NCBI RefSeq assembly: GCF_008806385.1
Contig: NZ_VZZK01000030.1
Span: 1 to 64,000 of the forward strand
DNA length: 64,000 nt
Direction: 5' to 3'
Source: Methylobacterium soli
Lineage (GTDB): Bacteria; Pseudomonadota; Alphaproteobacteria; Rhizobiales; Beijerinckiaceae
Shown: piece after piece, positions 43,801-52,638 of the stretch
Layout of the letters: every line of letters begins with the position of its first letter
How positions within the stretch are numbered: the stretch's first letter is position 1
Notes under the pieces: generated by a model
What the model was told of the DNA's origin: nothing
Databases searched by the model: none
The model's input: only the letters and a program-made list of their open reading frames with translations
Program-made: the position numbers and the translations under genes

Positions 43801-44395
43801 CCGCAAGGTGGCGGCGGACATGCGTTCCTGGAACGACAAGGGCCTCGGCTTCGGACGCGTGGCGGTGAACTTCGCCTCGGCCGAGTTCCGCAAGCCCGAC
43901 CTCGCCGGCAATGTCCTGGCGGTGCTCGGCGCATACGGCATTCCCAGCTCACAGTTCGAGATGGAGGTCACCGAGACCGTCTTTCTCGGCCCTGGTTCGG
44001 ACAGCGTTCCCGACACCCTCAAGCGCCTGCACGAGAGCGGCGTGTTGATCTCGCTGGACGACTTCGGAACCGGCTTCGCCTCGCTGACGCACCTGAAGCA
44101 GTTCCCGGTCGATCACATCAAGATCGACCGGAGCTTCGTTCGGGACATCGAGCACGATGACGACGACGACGCGATCGTGGCCGCGGTGGTCGGTCTCGGC
44201 CGCAGCCTCGGGATGAGGGTGACGGCCGAAGGGGTAGAGACACTGGGGCAGGCCCAGCGGCTCAGCGCGATGGGCTGCGACTACGCCCAAGGTTTCCTCT
44301 ACGCCAAGCCGATGGCCGGTTCTCGGATTCCGTGGCTTCTCGGAACGTGGGACCTATCCGCCGCCGGCAGAACTTCGCTCGTGCGGCTAGCCTGA
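40859..44395 (+). CDS. GAF-PAS-GGDEF-PAS-PAS-GGDEF-EAL cyclic-di-GMP enzyme
   Basis: 1178 residues. GAF ~20-155; PAS ~165-290; first GGDEF domain with GGDEF at 375-379 and an RxxD inhibitory site (RAED) five residues before it; PAS ~500-620 and ~630-740; second GGDEF domain with GGDEF at 817-821 and its own RxxD (RPGD); EAL domain with EAL at 945-947 (GFEALARW), DDFGTGFASL and EGVETLGQ intact. Both synthase and phosphodiesterase motifs look active. Two GGDEF domains with one EAL is unusual. AAGGGG precedes the ATG. No membrane segments, so it acts in the cytosol. It could set the switch between motility and attachment. Confidence 0.9.
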   Translation: MYPLHPLEVERLGALHDLGLSTGVEPQYDAICRTARTLFGVPIAYVSIVGETQQWFKGKCGLNLDGTPREHSLCTYTICSSEVLVVEDATLDERFATSPLVTSEPYTRFYAGAPLVVAPGINVGSLCLIDRVPRIFDREQRAQLEDLARIVVAQLRSSRAEREARESGTSFRLLAENTTDMIVESDLDGTRRYISPAAKTLLGYDPAELVGTTPLDFVHPDEVDALAALLKDVAEGNLGRATAQHRYRRKDGSWIWVEICFGLTRDEATAPPKGIVASIRDISSRKEAERQMAHMARHDPLTGLPNRLLFHESLERELVRAERHAAGFALFCLDLDRFKIVNDTLGHQAGDALLRVVARRLKSVLRAEDTVARLGGDEFVIIHMGHPLPETAARLAERLIAAMAPPVDLDGYPAGIGVSIGIALAPGDAADPDTLFACADRALYRAKSEGRNTYRFHDRSSLHVTDMPLRTDAECETQDAVGCAEDGVVFCGEAERYRLAALATRDAIWDWDLASDRLTMNGSASALFGHGEAEMTVTDAWWRSKIHPDDRERVGASIARLVEGREDRWTDEYRFERRDGTYSEVIDRGFVIRNDRGQAVRMVGAMHDVTEQRRAGAALRSSEERLRLALRAGRMVAWEHNVRTGVSRRSENSMQVLGLPSEDSTFFEHVYPDDRAQMASFLQASESREYREFRYSSPAGRMLWLCSSVERLDEERLVGITFDITERKLAEEQAWRAANYDALTGLPNRRLFQQRFEEFLAAAERSGTCVSLLLFDLDGLRDVNDVRGHDAGDAVLCEAARRLGDGLRPGDFLARLGGDEFALLLVDPLRLEHTTNHAQTLVERLRQPFGYRSHSLSCKASTGIAAFPVHHRDSRELLKDADIALYRAKSRGRGGAVLFSADMRTDMEHRLSIAAEVQAAVEADQFVPFYQPKVCFESGRIVGFEALARWQHPEKGLLAPAYFGSAFENPELATAIGDAVLRKVAADMRSWNDKGLGFGRVAVNFASAEFRKPDLAGNVLAVLGAYGIPSSQFEMEVTETVFLGPGSDSVPDTLKRLHESGVLISLDDFGTGFASLTHLKQFPVDHIKIDRSFVRDIEHDDDDDAIVAAVVGLGRSLGMRVTAEGVETLGQAQRLSAMGCDYAQGFLYAKPMAGSRIPWLLGTWDLSAAGRTSLVRLA

Positions 44396-44489
44396 CCGCA
44401 GCCATCCGCACACCTCGCCCAATTCCCTTCCCTGCCTCCGGCACCCACCGCACCAACTCCCGGACATCGCAGCCAAGGAAGGGATCGGC

Positions 44490-44714
44490 ATGGCAGGCTT
44501 CATCGTGATCGAAAGAGACTCGAGCCGCGTCTATGGCGACACCGCCCGCCTCGGATCGGGCGGAGACGTGATCCCGCCCGCGGATGCGGACTGCTTCCTG
44601 GATCGGAGATCCGGTTGCGCCGCGCGAGGCTTCGGCCACGTCAGCCCCAAGAGCGATGCCGCCAGCTACGACGTCTACGAGGTTCCGCCATCCCATGCCG
44701 CCGGCGCACGGTAA
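44490..44714 (+). CDS. hypothetical protein, 74 aa
   Basis: AAGGAAGGG precedes the ATG at a good distance. The product MAGFIVIERDSSRVYGDTAR … SPKSDAASYDVYEVPPS begins and ends with short beta-like stretches, a pattern I associate with small Methylobacterium proteins of unknown function. No known motif. It lies 94 bp after the cyclic-di-GMP enzyme, on the same strand. Confidence 0.5.
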   Translation: MAGFIVIERDSSRVYGDTARLGSGGDVIPPADADCFLDRRSGCAARGFGHVSPKSDAASYDVYEVPPSHAAGAR

Positions 44715-44802
44715 ACGAAAACGAGGCTCACACGCCTGGCCGTGCCACGTCCGCTTTTTCTCCTGAAGCGAACATCCGAAGCGGCAGGTTGGAAGGTCTG
44801 CA

Positions 44803-45000
44803 AGGGGTCACTCGGAGGCTTTCACCTGAGCCGCGCCGAACGTCCGCTTGTCCCCTTCCCAGGCCGCAAAGCCGACGGGCCGCAATCGGCCAGGACCGGC
44901 CGCTTCGCGTCCATGGCCGTCGTACAGCCGCCCCCGTCCGTTTTCTGGAAGCGGACGCTGTGACAGCGTAGGCTTTGGGTCTTGACCGCGCCAAAACCGG
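44803..45000 (+). repeat. dispersed intergenic repeat, copy R3
   Basis: The left part (GGTCACTCGGAGGCTTTCAC … GCCGCGCCGAACGTCCG) matches 53913-53964; the right part (GGAAGCGGACGCTGTGACAG … TTGACCGCGCC) matches R1, R2 and R4. This copy thus shows the longest form of the repeat, about 200 bp. It fills the 380-bp gap 44715-45094, where I see no gene. Confidence 0.5.
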
Positions 45001-45094
45001 AAAATTGAGCTCGAACGAGCTACTCCTGCGATCCTTGAGTCCGATTGCAACAGGTCCCCAGCACGTCTCCTTCCCGGAGCGCGCAGGCGTGTGG

Positions 45095-46357
45095 CTACAA
45101 CACCTTCGCCAGATAATCGTACGCCGTCAGCGCATGAACCTTTGCAACGACGCGCAGCTCGTCGGTCAGGATGTACTCGTCGGGCCCGCCCATATTATAG
45201 GGGGTCAGCCCGAAAACGACCGTTGGGATGCCGTGCATGCGATACCAGCGCGAATCCGAAGCGCCGACCCGCATGTTGAGAGCGGGGCGTGAGCCTTGCA
45301 CCTCTTCCGCCACCTCGGTCAGGTAACGGACGATTTCATGCTCGGGATCCGTGTAGTTGGGCTCAAAGCGCCGGATCACGCGCCAAGTCACGCCCTCGAG
45401 CGGTGAGAGCCACGCGTCGAGATGAGCGTCGATTTCTTGCGTGCTGACGCCTACCGGCAGCCGGATGTCAGCACGCGCCAGTGCATGCGTGGGCACGAGG
45501 TTCGGAGAGATGCCCCCCTCGATGATGCCGATGTTCACCGTGACGCTTTCGAGCGTGCGGGTCTCCCCTGCTCCAGATAGCGCCTCTGAGATCGACGCAC
45601 TTCGGGCAATGGCGGCGGTTACGACGGGTGGCGCCTGCACCGGTAATGCCTCGAGTTGCTTGACCGCATCGAGCGCTGTGCGCAACCGGTCAATCGCATT
45701 CACCCCCTTGTGAACATGAGCGCCGTGCGCCGGCGATCCACTCGCCTCGATCTCAAGCCAGTAGAGGCCCTTTTCGCCGAAACGCACGACCATCGGCGAT
45801 CCGACATCCCCGCAGATGTTGGCGTCTCCGCTGGCGTGCGGGAGGTGCTTAAGCATGTAGCCCGATCCGAGTGATCCCATGTTCTCTTCGTCGCCCGCGA
45901 GCGTGACGACGATCTCACCCGCCCAGGTCTCCCGGTGCGCGGCCAGGATGGAGGCGGCGAGGATTGAGGCCGCGACGCCACCCTTCATGTCGGAGACGCC
46001 CCGGCCGTAGAGCCGGCCATCCTTAAGCACACCGCCGAGCGGCGGCACCGACCAGGGCAGGTTCTCGCCGATCGGAAATGTGTCGAGGTGACCGTTGAAG
46101 ATGATCCGCCGGCCGGATCCGTTGCCGCAGATGCGGGCCAGCAAGCTGACGACGCCCGGCTCCGGCTCGACCCACTCGATCGCGACGCCCGGAATCCGCC
46201 GCAGCAACTCCTCCGCCACCTTAGCAACGTCCCGGGTGTCGCTCGGAGGATTGGGCGAGGCGGCCGCCACGAGCACCTGGGTCATGGCAATGAGTTGCGG
46301 CAGCATCGCATCGACGGCAACCGAAATTTGGGCGCGGACAGCTTTCGTTGAGGACAT
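45095..46357 (-). CDS. M20-family peptidase (ArgE/DapE-type deacylase)
   Basis: 420 residues. Metal-binding and catalytic segments are IIFNGHLDTFP (His and Asp), GRGVSDMKGGVA (bridging Asp), TLAGDEENMGSLG (Glu-Glu) and VGASDSRWYRMHGIPTVVFG. The dimerisation domain covers about 190-310. The family hydrolyses N-acyl or N-succinyl amino acids. It is the last gene of the transporter/catabolic run on this strand, 200 bp after the permease-ATPase, so it may deacylate or deamidate the imported compound. The exact substrate cannot be deduced. Confidence 0.9.
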   Translation of the reverse strand: MSSTKAVRAQISVAVDAMLPQLIAMTQVLVAAASPNPPSDTRDVAKVAEELLRRIPGVAIEWVEPEPGVVSLLARICGNGSGRRIIFNGHLDTFPIGENLPWSVPPLGGVLKDGRLYGRGVSDMKGGVAASILAASILAAHRETWAGEIVVTLAGDEENMGSLGSGYMLKHLPHASGDANICGDVGSPMVVRFGEKGLYWLEIEASGSPAHGAHVHKGVNAIDRLRTALDAVKQLEALPVQAPPVVTAAIARSASISEALSGAGETRTLESVTVNIGIIEGGISPNLVPTHALARADIRLPVGVSTQEIDAHLDAWLSPLEGVTWRVIRRFEPNYTDPEHEIVRYLTEVAEEVQGSRPALNMRVGASDSRWYRMHGIPTVVFGLTPYNMGGPDEYILTDELRVVAKVHALTAYDYLAKVL

Positions 46358-46557
46358 TCTGGCTCAGCCTGACAAGCCGCGGCTGCACAACAACCCTGAA
46401 GCGCGCGGCACAAATTTATGGGGGTTTGCCGAGATGGCACCGGCAACTGGACGATCGGTAGAATTCCGGGATCTTGCAGATCCACTCTCCCGGAAACTGC
46501 TTCTGCATCGCCGTGAACTGGGTCTCGCGGCGGCACATCACTTAGCCCATTGCCACA

Positions 46558-48360
46558 CTACGCGGCGCTGGATTCCGCGGCCGCGACTGGCTCGCATTCC
46601 ATGATGCGCAGGAAACGCCGCGTCCGCTCGTGCTGCGGGTTGTCGAGCACCTCTGCTGGCGTTCCGGCTTCGACGACCAGACCACCGTCCATGAAGACGA
46701 CGCGGTCGGCCACCTCACGGGCAAAGCGGATTTCATGCGTCACCACCACCATCGTCATGCCGGCATCGGCCAGCTTGCGCATGACCGCAAGGACTTCGCC
46801 CACCAGTTCCGGATCGAGCGCTGACGTCGGCTCGTCGAACAGCATCACGCGCGGCGAGATCGCGAGGGCGCGCGCAATTGCTACCCGCTGCTGCTGCCCA
46901 CCCGAGAGACGATGCGGCAAATGGTTGACGTGGTTCTGCAGGCCGACCTCGTCCAGAAGGCGAAGGCCTAGTTGCCGCGCTTCGACCGGATCCATCTTGA
47001 AGACGCGGATCGGCGCCTCGATCACGTTTTCGAGCGCCGTCATATGGTTGAAGAGATTGAAGTGCTGAAAGACCATGCTGATGCGCGCTGCGGCCCGGGC
47101 TTGCGCCAGCCCGCCGGTGGGCTTCAGCTGGCCGCCTGGAATACGCTGGTAGCCGATGTGCTGGCCGGCGACGGTGATCTCACCCCAATCGATCGTGTCT
47201 AGATGGTTGATGGTGCGCAGGAATGTGCTTTTGCCTGAGCCGCTGGGCCCGAGCAGCACGACGACCTCACCTCGCTTCACGGTCAGGTCAATGCCGCACA
47301 GCACTTTCTGCGCGCCGTACTGCTTATGAACATTGCGGCAGACGATAAGAGGCTCGCTTGATCGCGCACCGTCGCTGGGCGCGCGCCCGAGAACTTCGGC
47401 CAAAGTGCCCCTCGACGAGGCGTCCTTGCCCCCCGCGATCGCCAGTGGTGTGCTCGACCGAGGTGGGGCCTTGCCGGTGACCAAGGCAGTAACGCCGGGA
47501 GTTTCGGTCCGCTTCAGCGAGAAGCCGAACATACGCCGCAGCGGATCCGGTGCCGTACGGTCGCGCTCGAGGTCGAAGCGAGCCTCGGCCCACGCCTGGA
47601 TCAACGAGATGACACTCGTCAGCAGGAGGTAAATCAGGCCAGCCGCCGCGAATACGACGAAGAACCGAAAGTTCTGGCCGACGATCTGCTGCGCCCGAAA
47701 GGTCAGCTCGTTCACGAAGATGATCGACGCGATCGATGTCAGCTTCAGCATGCTGATCGTGTCATTCCCAATCCCGGGAAGGATGGCCCGCATGGCCTGC
47801 GGCAGCACGATCCGTCGGAGCGTGAGGAAGGGGCTCATTCCGAGCGATGTTGCAGCAACGGCCTGGTTCTTATTCACCGACAAGATTCCGCCGCGGATAA
47901 TCTCGGCGCTGAAGGCCGCCTGATTGAGGGCGAACCCGATCACGGCCGTTGTGAAGCTGCTGAACTTGAGCCCGATGAAAGGCAGCGCGTCGAAGATGAA
48001 GACGAGTTGGAGGAGTTGCGGAGTGCCGCGCATGATCCAGATGTAGAACCAGGCCGAAGCTCTCACGACGCGGAACGAGGAAAGGCGCATGAGGGCGAGG
48101 CCGAGGCCGAGCGCGAGACCGGCCGCCATGGCAATGGCTGTAATCTCGACCGCGATGAGCGCCCCTTCCCACAGAAATCCCGACGTCACGTAGGACAGGA
48201 ACTCACGGGCCCAATGCGTCTCCCCCTTGTCGCCCGGGGCCAGGTTGTCGGCCTGGGTGCTTGTAGTGAAAACGAGGGGGAAGGCCAGGACCATCGTCAA
48301 CAGACTCGCTAGATAATTTTTCTGAAGCATGACCTGATCCTGGCCGACCACAGCGCCCAA
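46558..48360 (-). CDS. amino-acid ABC transporter, fused permease and ATPase
   Basis: 600 residues joining two usual subunits. Residues ~55-270 are a HisM-type permease with the EAA loop ([33 protein letters not shown]) and about five membrane helices. Residues ~340-590 are a GlnQ-type ATPase: Walker [10 protein letters not shown], signature [16 protein letters not shown], Walker [15 protein letters not shown]-loop [10 protein letters not shown] 70-residue linker separates them. The start may be Met11 rather than Met1. It lies 1 bp after the binding-protein gene. Polar amino acid-type substrates are expected. Confidence 0.9.
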   Translation of the reverse strand: MGAVVGQDQVMLQKNYLASLLTMVLAFPLVFTTSTQADNLAPGDKGETHWAREFLSYVTSGFLWEGALIAVEITAIAMAAGLALGLGLALMRLSSFRVVRASAWFYIWIMRGTPQLLQLVFIFDALPFIGLKFSSFTTAVIGFALNQAAFSAEIIRGGILSVNKNQAVAATSLGMSPFLTLRRIVLPQAMRAILPGIGNDTISMLKLTSIASIIFVNELTFRAQQIVGQNFRFFVVFAAAGLIYLLLTSVISLIQAWAEARFDLERDRTAPDPLRRMFGFSLKRTETPGVTALVTGKAPPRSSTPLAIAGGKDASSRGTLAEVLGRAPSDGARSSEPLIVCRNVHKQYGAQKVLCGIDLTVKRGEVVVLLGPSGSGKSTFLRTINHLDTIDWGEITVAGQHIGYQRIPGGQLKPTGGLAQARAAARISMVFQHFNLFNHMTALENVIEAPIRVFKMDPVEARQLGLRLLDEVGLQNHVNHLPHRLSGGQQQRVAIARALAISPRVMLFDEPTSALDPELVGEVLAVMRKLADAGMTMVVVTHEIRFAREVADRVVFMDGGLVVEAGTPAEVLDNPQHERTRRFLRIMECEPVAAAESSAA

Positions 48361-48361
48361 T

Positions 48362-49228
48362 TTAGTTGGTCTTGACCTGGGTGCTTACCTCGAGGCCTGG
48401 ATCGACCCCGTACTTTTGGAAGATCGCCTTCTGCTCGCCCTTGCTCTGCAGGATGGCGAGGCCGTCATGGATGACGGCCGCAAGATCGCTGTCACCCTTC
48501 TTGACAGCGGCGGCGATGATCAGCCCGCTGTAGGTCGCAAACCCCCGCGCGTACTTCTTCGGATTGCTGCTTGCGGTCGCGTCGACGAAGCCCAAATCCC
48601 ACAGGAGCACATCGGTGCGGCTGTTATCGAGCAGGCGAAGACCGGAGGCGAGGTCCTGGAACGGCATCACGTTGACGCCCGGCAGGCCGCCCGCTCGGCA
48701 GACCTTGTCCTGCTCCTTCATCGTCACGTCTTCGACGCTGCCGACACCGTACGACACCGTCCGGCCGCACAGATCGTCCTTCTTGGTGATGTTCTGAGGA
48801 TTGCCGGCCGGGACCAGGGCACCAGTTCCGGCCTTCATGTACAGAATAAGATCGACTGACTTCGCGCGTTCCGGCTTATAGTAGAGGTTATCCCACATCA
48901 CGTCGATCTGGCCGCTCATCACAGCGGGGAGAAGTCCAGACCAGCCTCCGAGAAAAAATTCGTGCTTCACACCCGCACAGGTGAAGACGGCTCGAGCAAG
49001 GTCGGCGTCGACACCGATGACCTTCGTGAAGTCGGCGGCATCGCGCATGACGTATGGAGGAGTCTGCGGGTCCACTCCGATCTTGATCGTTCGACCGGCG
49101 AGACCTGGATATTTCTGTGCGATCTTGTCAGGCTCGCAGACAGGCTGCTGCGCAACCGCTGCACTTGTCATGAACAAACCGATGTTAAGCGTGGCGGCCC
49201 CGATCATAGTGGCTGCGTGAGAGCGCAT
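48362..49228 (-). CDS. amino-acid-type ABC transporter solute-binding protein
   Basis: 288 residues from ATG 49226-49228 with a Sec signal peptide ([20 protein letters not shown]…AAVAQQ). The mature protein is SBP_bac_3: [48 protein letters not shown] and [12 protein letters not shown] preceding in-frame ATG at 49306 gives an implausible N-terminal extension. It delivers substrate to the fused permease-ATPase directly downstream. CAG-rich cysteines at CEPDK and CRAGG may form a disulphide. Ligand unknown; the cluster suggests an acylated aromatic amino acid or amide. Confidence 0.88.
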   Translation of the reverse strand: MRSHAATMIGAATLNIGLFMTSAAVAQQPVCEPDKIAQKYPGLAGRTIKIGVDPQTPPYVMRDAADFTKVIGVDADLARAVFTCAGVKHEFFLGGWSGLLPAVMSGQIDVMWDNLYYKPERAKSVDLILYMKAGTGALVPAGNPQNITKKDDLCGRTVSYGVGSVEDVTMKEQDKVCRAGGLPGVNVMPFQDLASGLRLLDNSRTDVLLWDLGFVDATASSNPKKYARGFATYSGLIIAAAVKKGDSDLAAVIHDGLAILQSKGEQKAIFQKYGVDPGLEVSTQVKTN

Positions 49229-49467
49229 CTGTCTAACCCCTCGAGTCGAAAGATAAGTCCTGTCCCCCGCCAGAAACGCAGAGGAGTGCCTTTTTCTAGC
49301 ACTCATTCCCTTGAGTGCCGCTTTCGTGAAGCAATTGACATGCCAAATGCCCGATTACCACAAAGCTATAATTTCAGCGTTGTTAGGCCAATAGACATCG
49401 CGCGTTCCGGATATCAGGCCGAAACGGTATTCTAACACTCAGAAATGTTGCCGAGGCTGCCCGTCGC

Positions 49468-50004
49468 CTATGGCGGTAGCATGTTGATCTTCATTGCGAG
49501 GCTTTGCGCGAGGGTCGTGAACTCTCCGCCATGGAAGATCAGCGGGCGGAGCTCAGCCGCGGCGTACGCGTGGTAAACCCGGCCGACAAAGATCTCGTGA
49601 TCGCCGCCGTCGTAGGCGGCGTGCTTCTCGCACTCGAACACCCCTGCCGCGCCGCCGATCAGCGGACAGCCTGACAGCCCGTGGACGACCTCGATGCCGT
49701 GCCACTTGTCGGCGCGCGGCGTGGCGAAGATCCGCGCCAGGTCAAGCTGCCTCTCGCTGAGCACATTGATGGCAAAGGAGCGGGCTGCCCTGAAAACGGG
49801 CAGGCTGTGCAGTTTGCGCCCAAGGTTGACCGAGACGAGCGGCGGATCGAGCGAGACCGAGGTGAAGGAGTTGGCCGTCACCCCGGCGCGCGTTCCGTCG
49901 GGACTGACTGCGGTGACGATGGTCACGCCGGTCGCGAAGCAGCCCAGGGTGCTTCGCAACGTCCGGAAGTCGGCCTGTTCGATCGGGACAGGCGCCGCCG
50001 TCAC
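49468..50004 (-). CDS. flavin reductase family protein (small component of a two-component monooxygenase)
   Basis: 178 residues with the split-barrel flavin reductase pattern: FRTLRSTLGCFATGVTIVTA, GVTANSFTSVSLDPPLVSVN, SFAINVLSERQ and HEIFVGRVYHAYAAAELRPL. Such proteins (HpaC type) supply reduced FAD to an HpaB-type oxygenase, which lies two genes upstream in the same operon. The ATG overlaps the stop of the hydrolase gene by 4 bases (50001-50004). A 239-bp gap separates it from the transporter genes. Confidence 0.9.
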   Translation of the reverse strand: MTAAPVPIEQADFRTLRSTLGCFATGVTIVTAVSPDGTRAGVTANSFTSVSLDPPLVSVNLGRKLHSLPVFRAARSFAINVLSERQLDLARIFATPRADKWHGIEVVHGLSGCPLIGGAAGVFECEKHAAYDGGDHEIFVGRVYHAYAAAELRPLIFHGGEFTTLAQSLAMKINMLPP

Positions 50005-51005
50005 AGCAGCCCGAGCGTGGCGACCCGCTCCCCCCGCGAGACCGTTCCCAGCGTCGTGGCTCTCACGAACAGGCCGTCGACGGGGGCAGTGACGGTCTCC
50101 AGAACGTCGCCGAAGACGTCCAGGATGACTCCGATGCGGTCGCCCTTCTTCAACTCCTGTCCGAGTTCGGCCTCCGTCACGAGCAGGCCACCATGGTGCG
50201 CGCGCAGGCCCAGGAACTCACGCATCAGGTGCGTCTTGGCCGGGGGGACTCGCTCGCCCTCAGTCATGCCCAGCGATCGCAGCAAGTTCAGAACGCACTG
50301 GGCTCCTGTCGCGACGGATTCCTCTTCGAGACGTCCGCCCTCGCCGATCTCGAAGGTGAAGCAGGGAACACCGGCCCGGGTCGCCTCGACGCACAGGATG
50401 CCATCGCTGACATACATCCCGCGCTCGCCTCGCATGATCCAACCGCTTCCAAGTGCATGCGCGAGTTCCTCCGCCTTCGCCGCGCCGGGGCCGAGATCGG
50501 GATTACCCAGGATTGCGATGGGGACGTAGCGCCCGCCACGCGTCGGCGTATGCACGTCGAGCGCGTAATCGCATTGCGTGATCAGCCCGAAGAGCCGCGC
50601 CGCGATGACCTGGGCGATGTTTCCGTCCGGATCTCCGGGGAAGCAGGTCCAGGCGTCGGCCGGAACCTGGTCGAGTGGTGACTTCAGGAACTGCGCGATG
50701 GGCAGGCGGTGGTCGGCGTGTAGGGCGAGTGGCTGCTGCACCGGGACGCAGACGATGCTGCCGGACAGCGCTTTTGGATCGATGGTTGCAAGGGCCCGCG
50801 CCAGCAGGGCGATGCCGTTTACCTCGTCACCGTGAATGGCGGCGCCGAGATAGACCCGGGGACCGGGTCTGGTGCCGTTGATCAGATGGATGGGCAGCGA
50901 AACCACGGTGCCGTCGGCAAGTTCCAGGGCCGGAATGCGCCCGCGCTGCTGCTCTCCTGGCGCAACGACGAAGCCCTCGATGTTCATAGATTCCACGAAC
51001 GTCAT
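50001..51005 (-). CDS. succinylglutamate desuccinylase/aspartoacylase-family hydrolase
   Basis: 334 residues of the zinc carboxypeptidase-like AstE/AspA family. Zinc ligands lie in GAAIHGDEVNG (His, Glu) and YALDVHTPTRGG (His); CFTFEIGEGG carries the likely catalytic Glu. The C-terminal beta domain (DVFGDVLETVTAPVDGLFVR) is typical of the DUF-type branch. These enzymes hydrolyse N-acyl amino acids or similar amides. The gene lies between hpaB and the flavin reductase, 15 bp after hpaB and overlapping the reductase start, so it belongs to the oxidative pathway. Substrate unknown. Confidence 0.88.
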   Translation of the reverse strand: MTFVESMNIEGFVVAPGEQQRGRIPALELADGTVVSLPIHLINGTRPGPRVYLGAAIHGDEVNGIALLARALATIDPKALSGSIVCVPVQQPLALHADHRLPIAQFLKSPLDQVPADAWTCFPGDPDGNIAQVIAARLFGLITQCDYALDVHTPTRGGRYVPIAILGNPDLGPGAAKAEELAHALGSGWIMRGERGMYVSDGILCVEATRAGVPCFTFEIGEGGRLEEESVATGAQCVLNLLRSLGMTEGERVPPAKTHLMREFLGLRAHHGGLLVTEAELGQELKKGDRIGVILDVFGDVLETVTAPVDGLFVRATTLGTVSRGERVATLGLL

Positions 51006-51020
51006 CGTTCTACCTTTCCC

Positions 51021-52514
51021 TCAACCCACCAGAGCCAGCCGCGCAGGCTGCCCGGCCAGGAGCGATGCTGGCAGCGCGTCTGGGGAGAGAGCGCCGTTCA
51101 CCGCGTCGGCGGTCTGCTTCCAGTCGAAGCAGCGGAATGCCATGCCGGTCGTGACGGTGCGCGGCCCGGAATAGAACATCTCGTATTGCGTGTGCCGGGA
51201 GGCGAATTCAGAGCCGATCGCATCCCAGGCGAGTTTGAACAGCTGAACGCGCTCTTCGGACGAGAGAACTGGTGAAACCTGCGTCTTGCGGATGACGTTG
51301 GCGATTTCGGGATCGTGGAAATCCGCCAGCGACGACGGCAGCATCAGCACGCCGCCCCCAGACAGCTCCCTCAGTGTATGGATGACCTTGGGGTACAGCG
51401 TCTGAGACTGAACCTGTGCGGCGTAGACGAGGTTTGGATCGGGAAGATAGTACTCCCCGTACTGCCAGCCCTTAGCCTCCATGCCGTAGACGAAAGCCTC
51501 GATCATGCCGACCTGGCTGGCCAGCTCGCCAAGTGTCTCGCGCACCGACGGATAGTTGATCGTCCCGATCGTCTCGGTGATTTTCCGCGCCAGCCCGACG
51601 AGGAAGCGCATTTTGACGAGAAGCCGGATCTCGGCTTGGTAGTTCTGGTAGCTGTGGGCGGGCGTATTGTGCCACTGCGCCAGCTGGCAGGCTGGATCGC
51701 GGTGGACGAAGACCCGCTCCCAGGGAATTTTCACCTCGTCGAAGTAGAGAACCGCGTCATTCTCATCGAATTGCGATGCGAGCGGGTTGTCGAAGACAGA
51801 GGGTGCCGCCTGCTCGTAGGAGCGTCGCGACAGCAGCTTGAGTCCCTTGGCATTGATCGGGACCGCGGCCGTGAAGGCGTATTTCTCTTCTGTCGGCCCC
51901 AGGGGCCGGAGGGTCGTCACCAGAACCTCATTGGAGAGAACGGCGCCCGTGCCCAGCATCTTCGAGCCCCGGACAGTGATGCCCTCCGCATCCTCGTCGC
52001 AGATCGAGACCGCCAAATCGGCGTTGCCGTCGGCGCTCGTGCCCTTTGAGCGGTCGCCCTGCGGGTCGATGATCACGTACGAGACGTAGAGGTCGTTGTC
52101 GCGAGCGTAGGCGTAGTAGTCGCGCACCGCCAAGGGCCGCCCGCCGGTGTGGCGCTCGAAGACGTCGAGGCCCATCGACATCGCCGCCAGCGTCGAGGCG
52201 ACGTGGTCCGGCGAACGCCCCATGAAGCCCTGGTGGAGTTGGGCCCAGGACACCAGCGCTTCCCGGCGTTCGACGAGCTCACGGTAGCTTTTCGGCAGCT
52301 GCCACGCACGACTGGCCCGCTGGCCGGTCGGCGTTTCAAAGGTCATCCGGTCGAGGTTCGCGGGGTCTGCCTGGAAATCATAGAGCCGGGCTACCGATCG
52401 CACGGCGTTCTGGAAAGCGGAATGCTCGGCAATGTTCGTGACCCGATCGCCATTGATGTAGACGCATCGGCCATCATTGACGCTGCGGATGTGGTCCTCA
52501 CCGGACTTGGGCAT
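51021..52514 (-). CDS. HpaB-type FADH2-dependent monooxygenase
   Basis: 497 residues from ATG 52512-52514, preceded by GGAG 8 bases upstream; a start at 52547 adds 11 residues with no support. The 4-hydroxyphenylacetate 3-monooxygenase/HpaB fold is seen in YELVERREALVSWAQLHQGF, GRSPDHVASTLAAMSMGLDV, YVSYVIIDPQGDRSKG, DEVKIPWERVFVHRD and SGGGVLMLPSSLADFHDPEI. It uses reduced FAD to hydroxylate an aromatic or heteroaromatic ring. The flavin reductase is encoded two genes downstream. Divergent from marR, which probably represses it. Confidence 0.88.
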   Translation of the reverse strand: MPKSGEDHIRSVNDGRCVYINGDRVTNIAEHSAFQNAVRSVARLYDFQADPANLDRMTFETPTGQRASRAWQLPKSYRELVERREALVSWAQLHQGFMGRSPDHVASTLAAMSMGLDVFERHTGGRPLAVRDYYAYARDNDLYVSYVIIDPQGDRSKGTSADGNADLAVSICDEDAEGITVRGSKMLGTGAVLSNEVLVTTLRPLGPTEEKYAFTAAVPINAKGLKLLSRRSYEQAAPSVFDNPLASQFDENDAVLYFDEVKIPWERVFVHRDPACQLAQWHNTPAHSYQNYQAEIRLLVKMRFLVGLARKITETIGTINYPSVRETLGELASQVGMIEAFVYGMEAKGWQYGEYYLPDPNLVYAAQVQSQTLYPKVIHTLRELSGGGVLMLPSSLADFHDPEIANVIRKTQVSPVLSSEERVQLFKLAWDAIGSEFASRHTQYEMFYSGPRTVTTGMAFRCFDWKQTADAVNGALSPDALPASLLAGQPARLALVG

Positions 52515-52590
52515 CGAGGCGGCTCCTTTGGAATGGCGCTGCCTCACGATGCCTAGGTGAAATAGCTAAGTCAAATAGATATTTTGGTTC

Positions 52591-52601
52591 GCGAATTTCG
52601 C
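52591..52601. promoter_or_regulatory. palindrome between hpaB-like and marR (candidate MarR operator)
   Basis: GCGAA-T-TTCGC is a perfect palindrome around one base, placed in the 124-bp region between the divergent starts at 52514 and 52639. MarR-family dimers bind palindromes of this size in such positions and often repress both genes. The palindrome is short, so chance is not excluded. Confidence 0.3.
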
Positions 52602-52638
52602 TGGCGGTCGCGTGTAGGACGGTTGTAGAAGATGGGAA

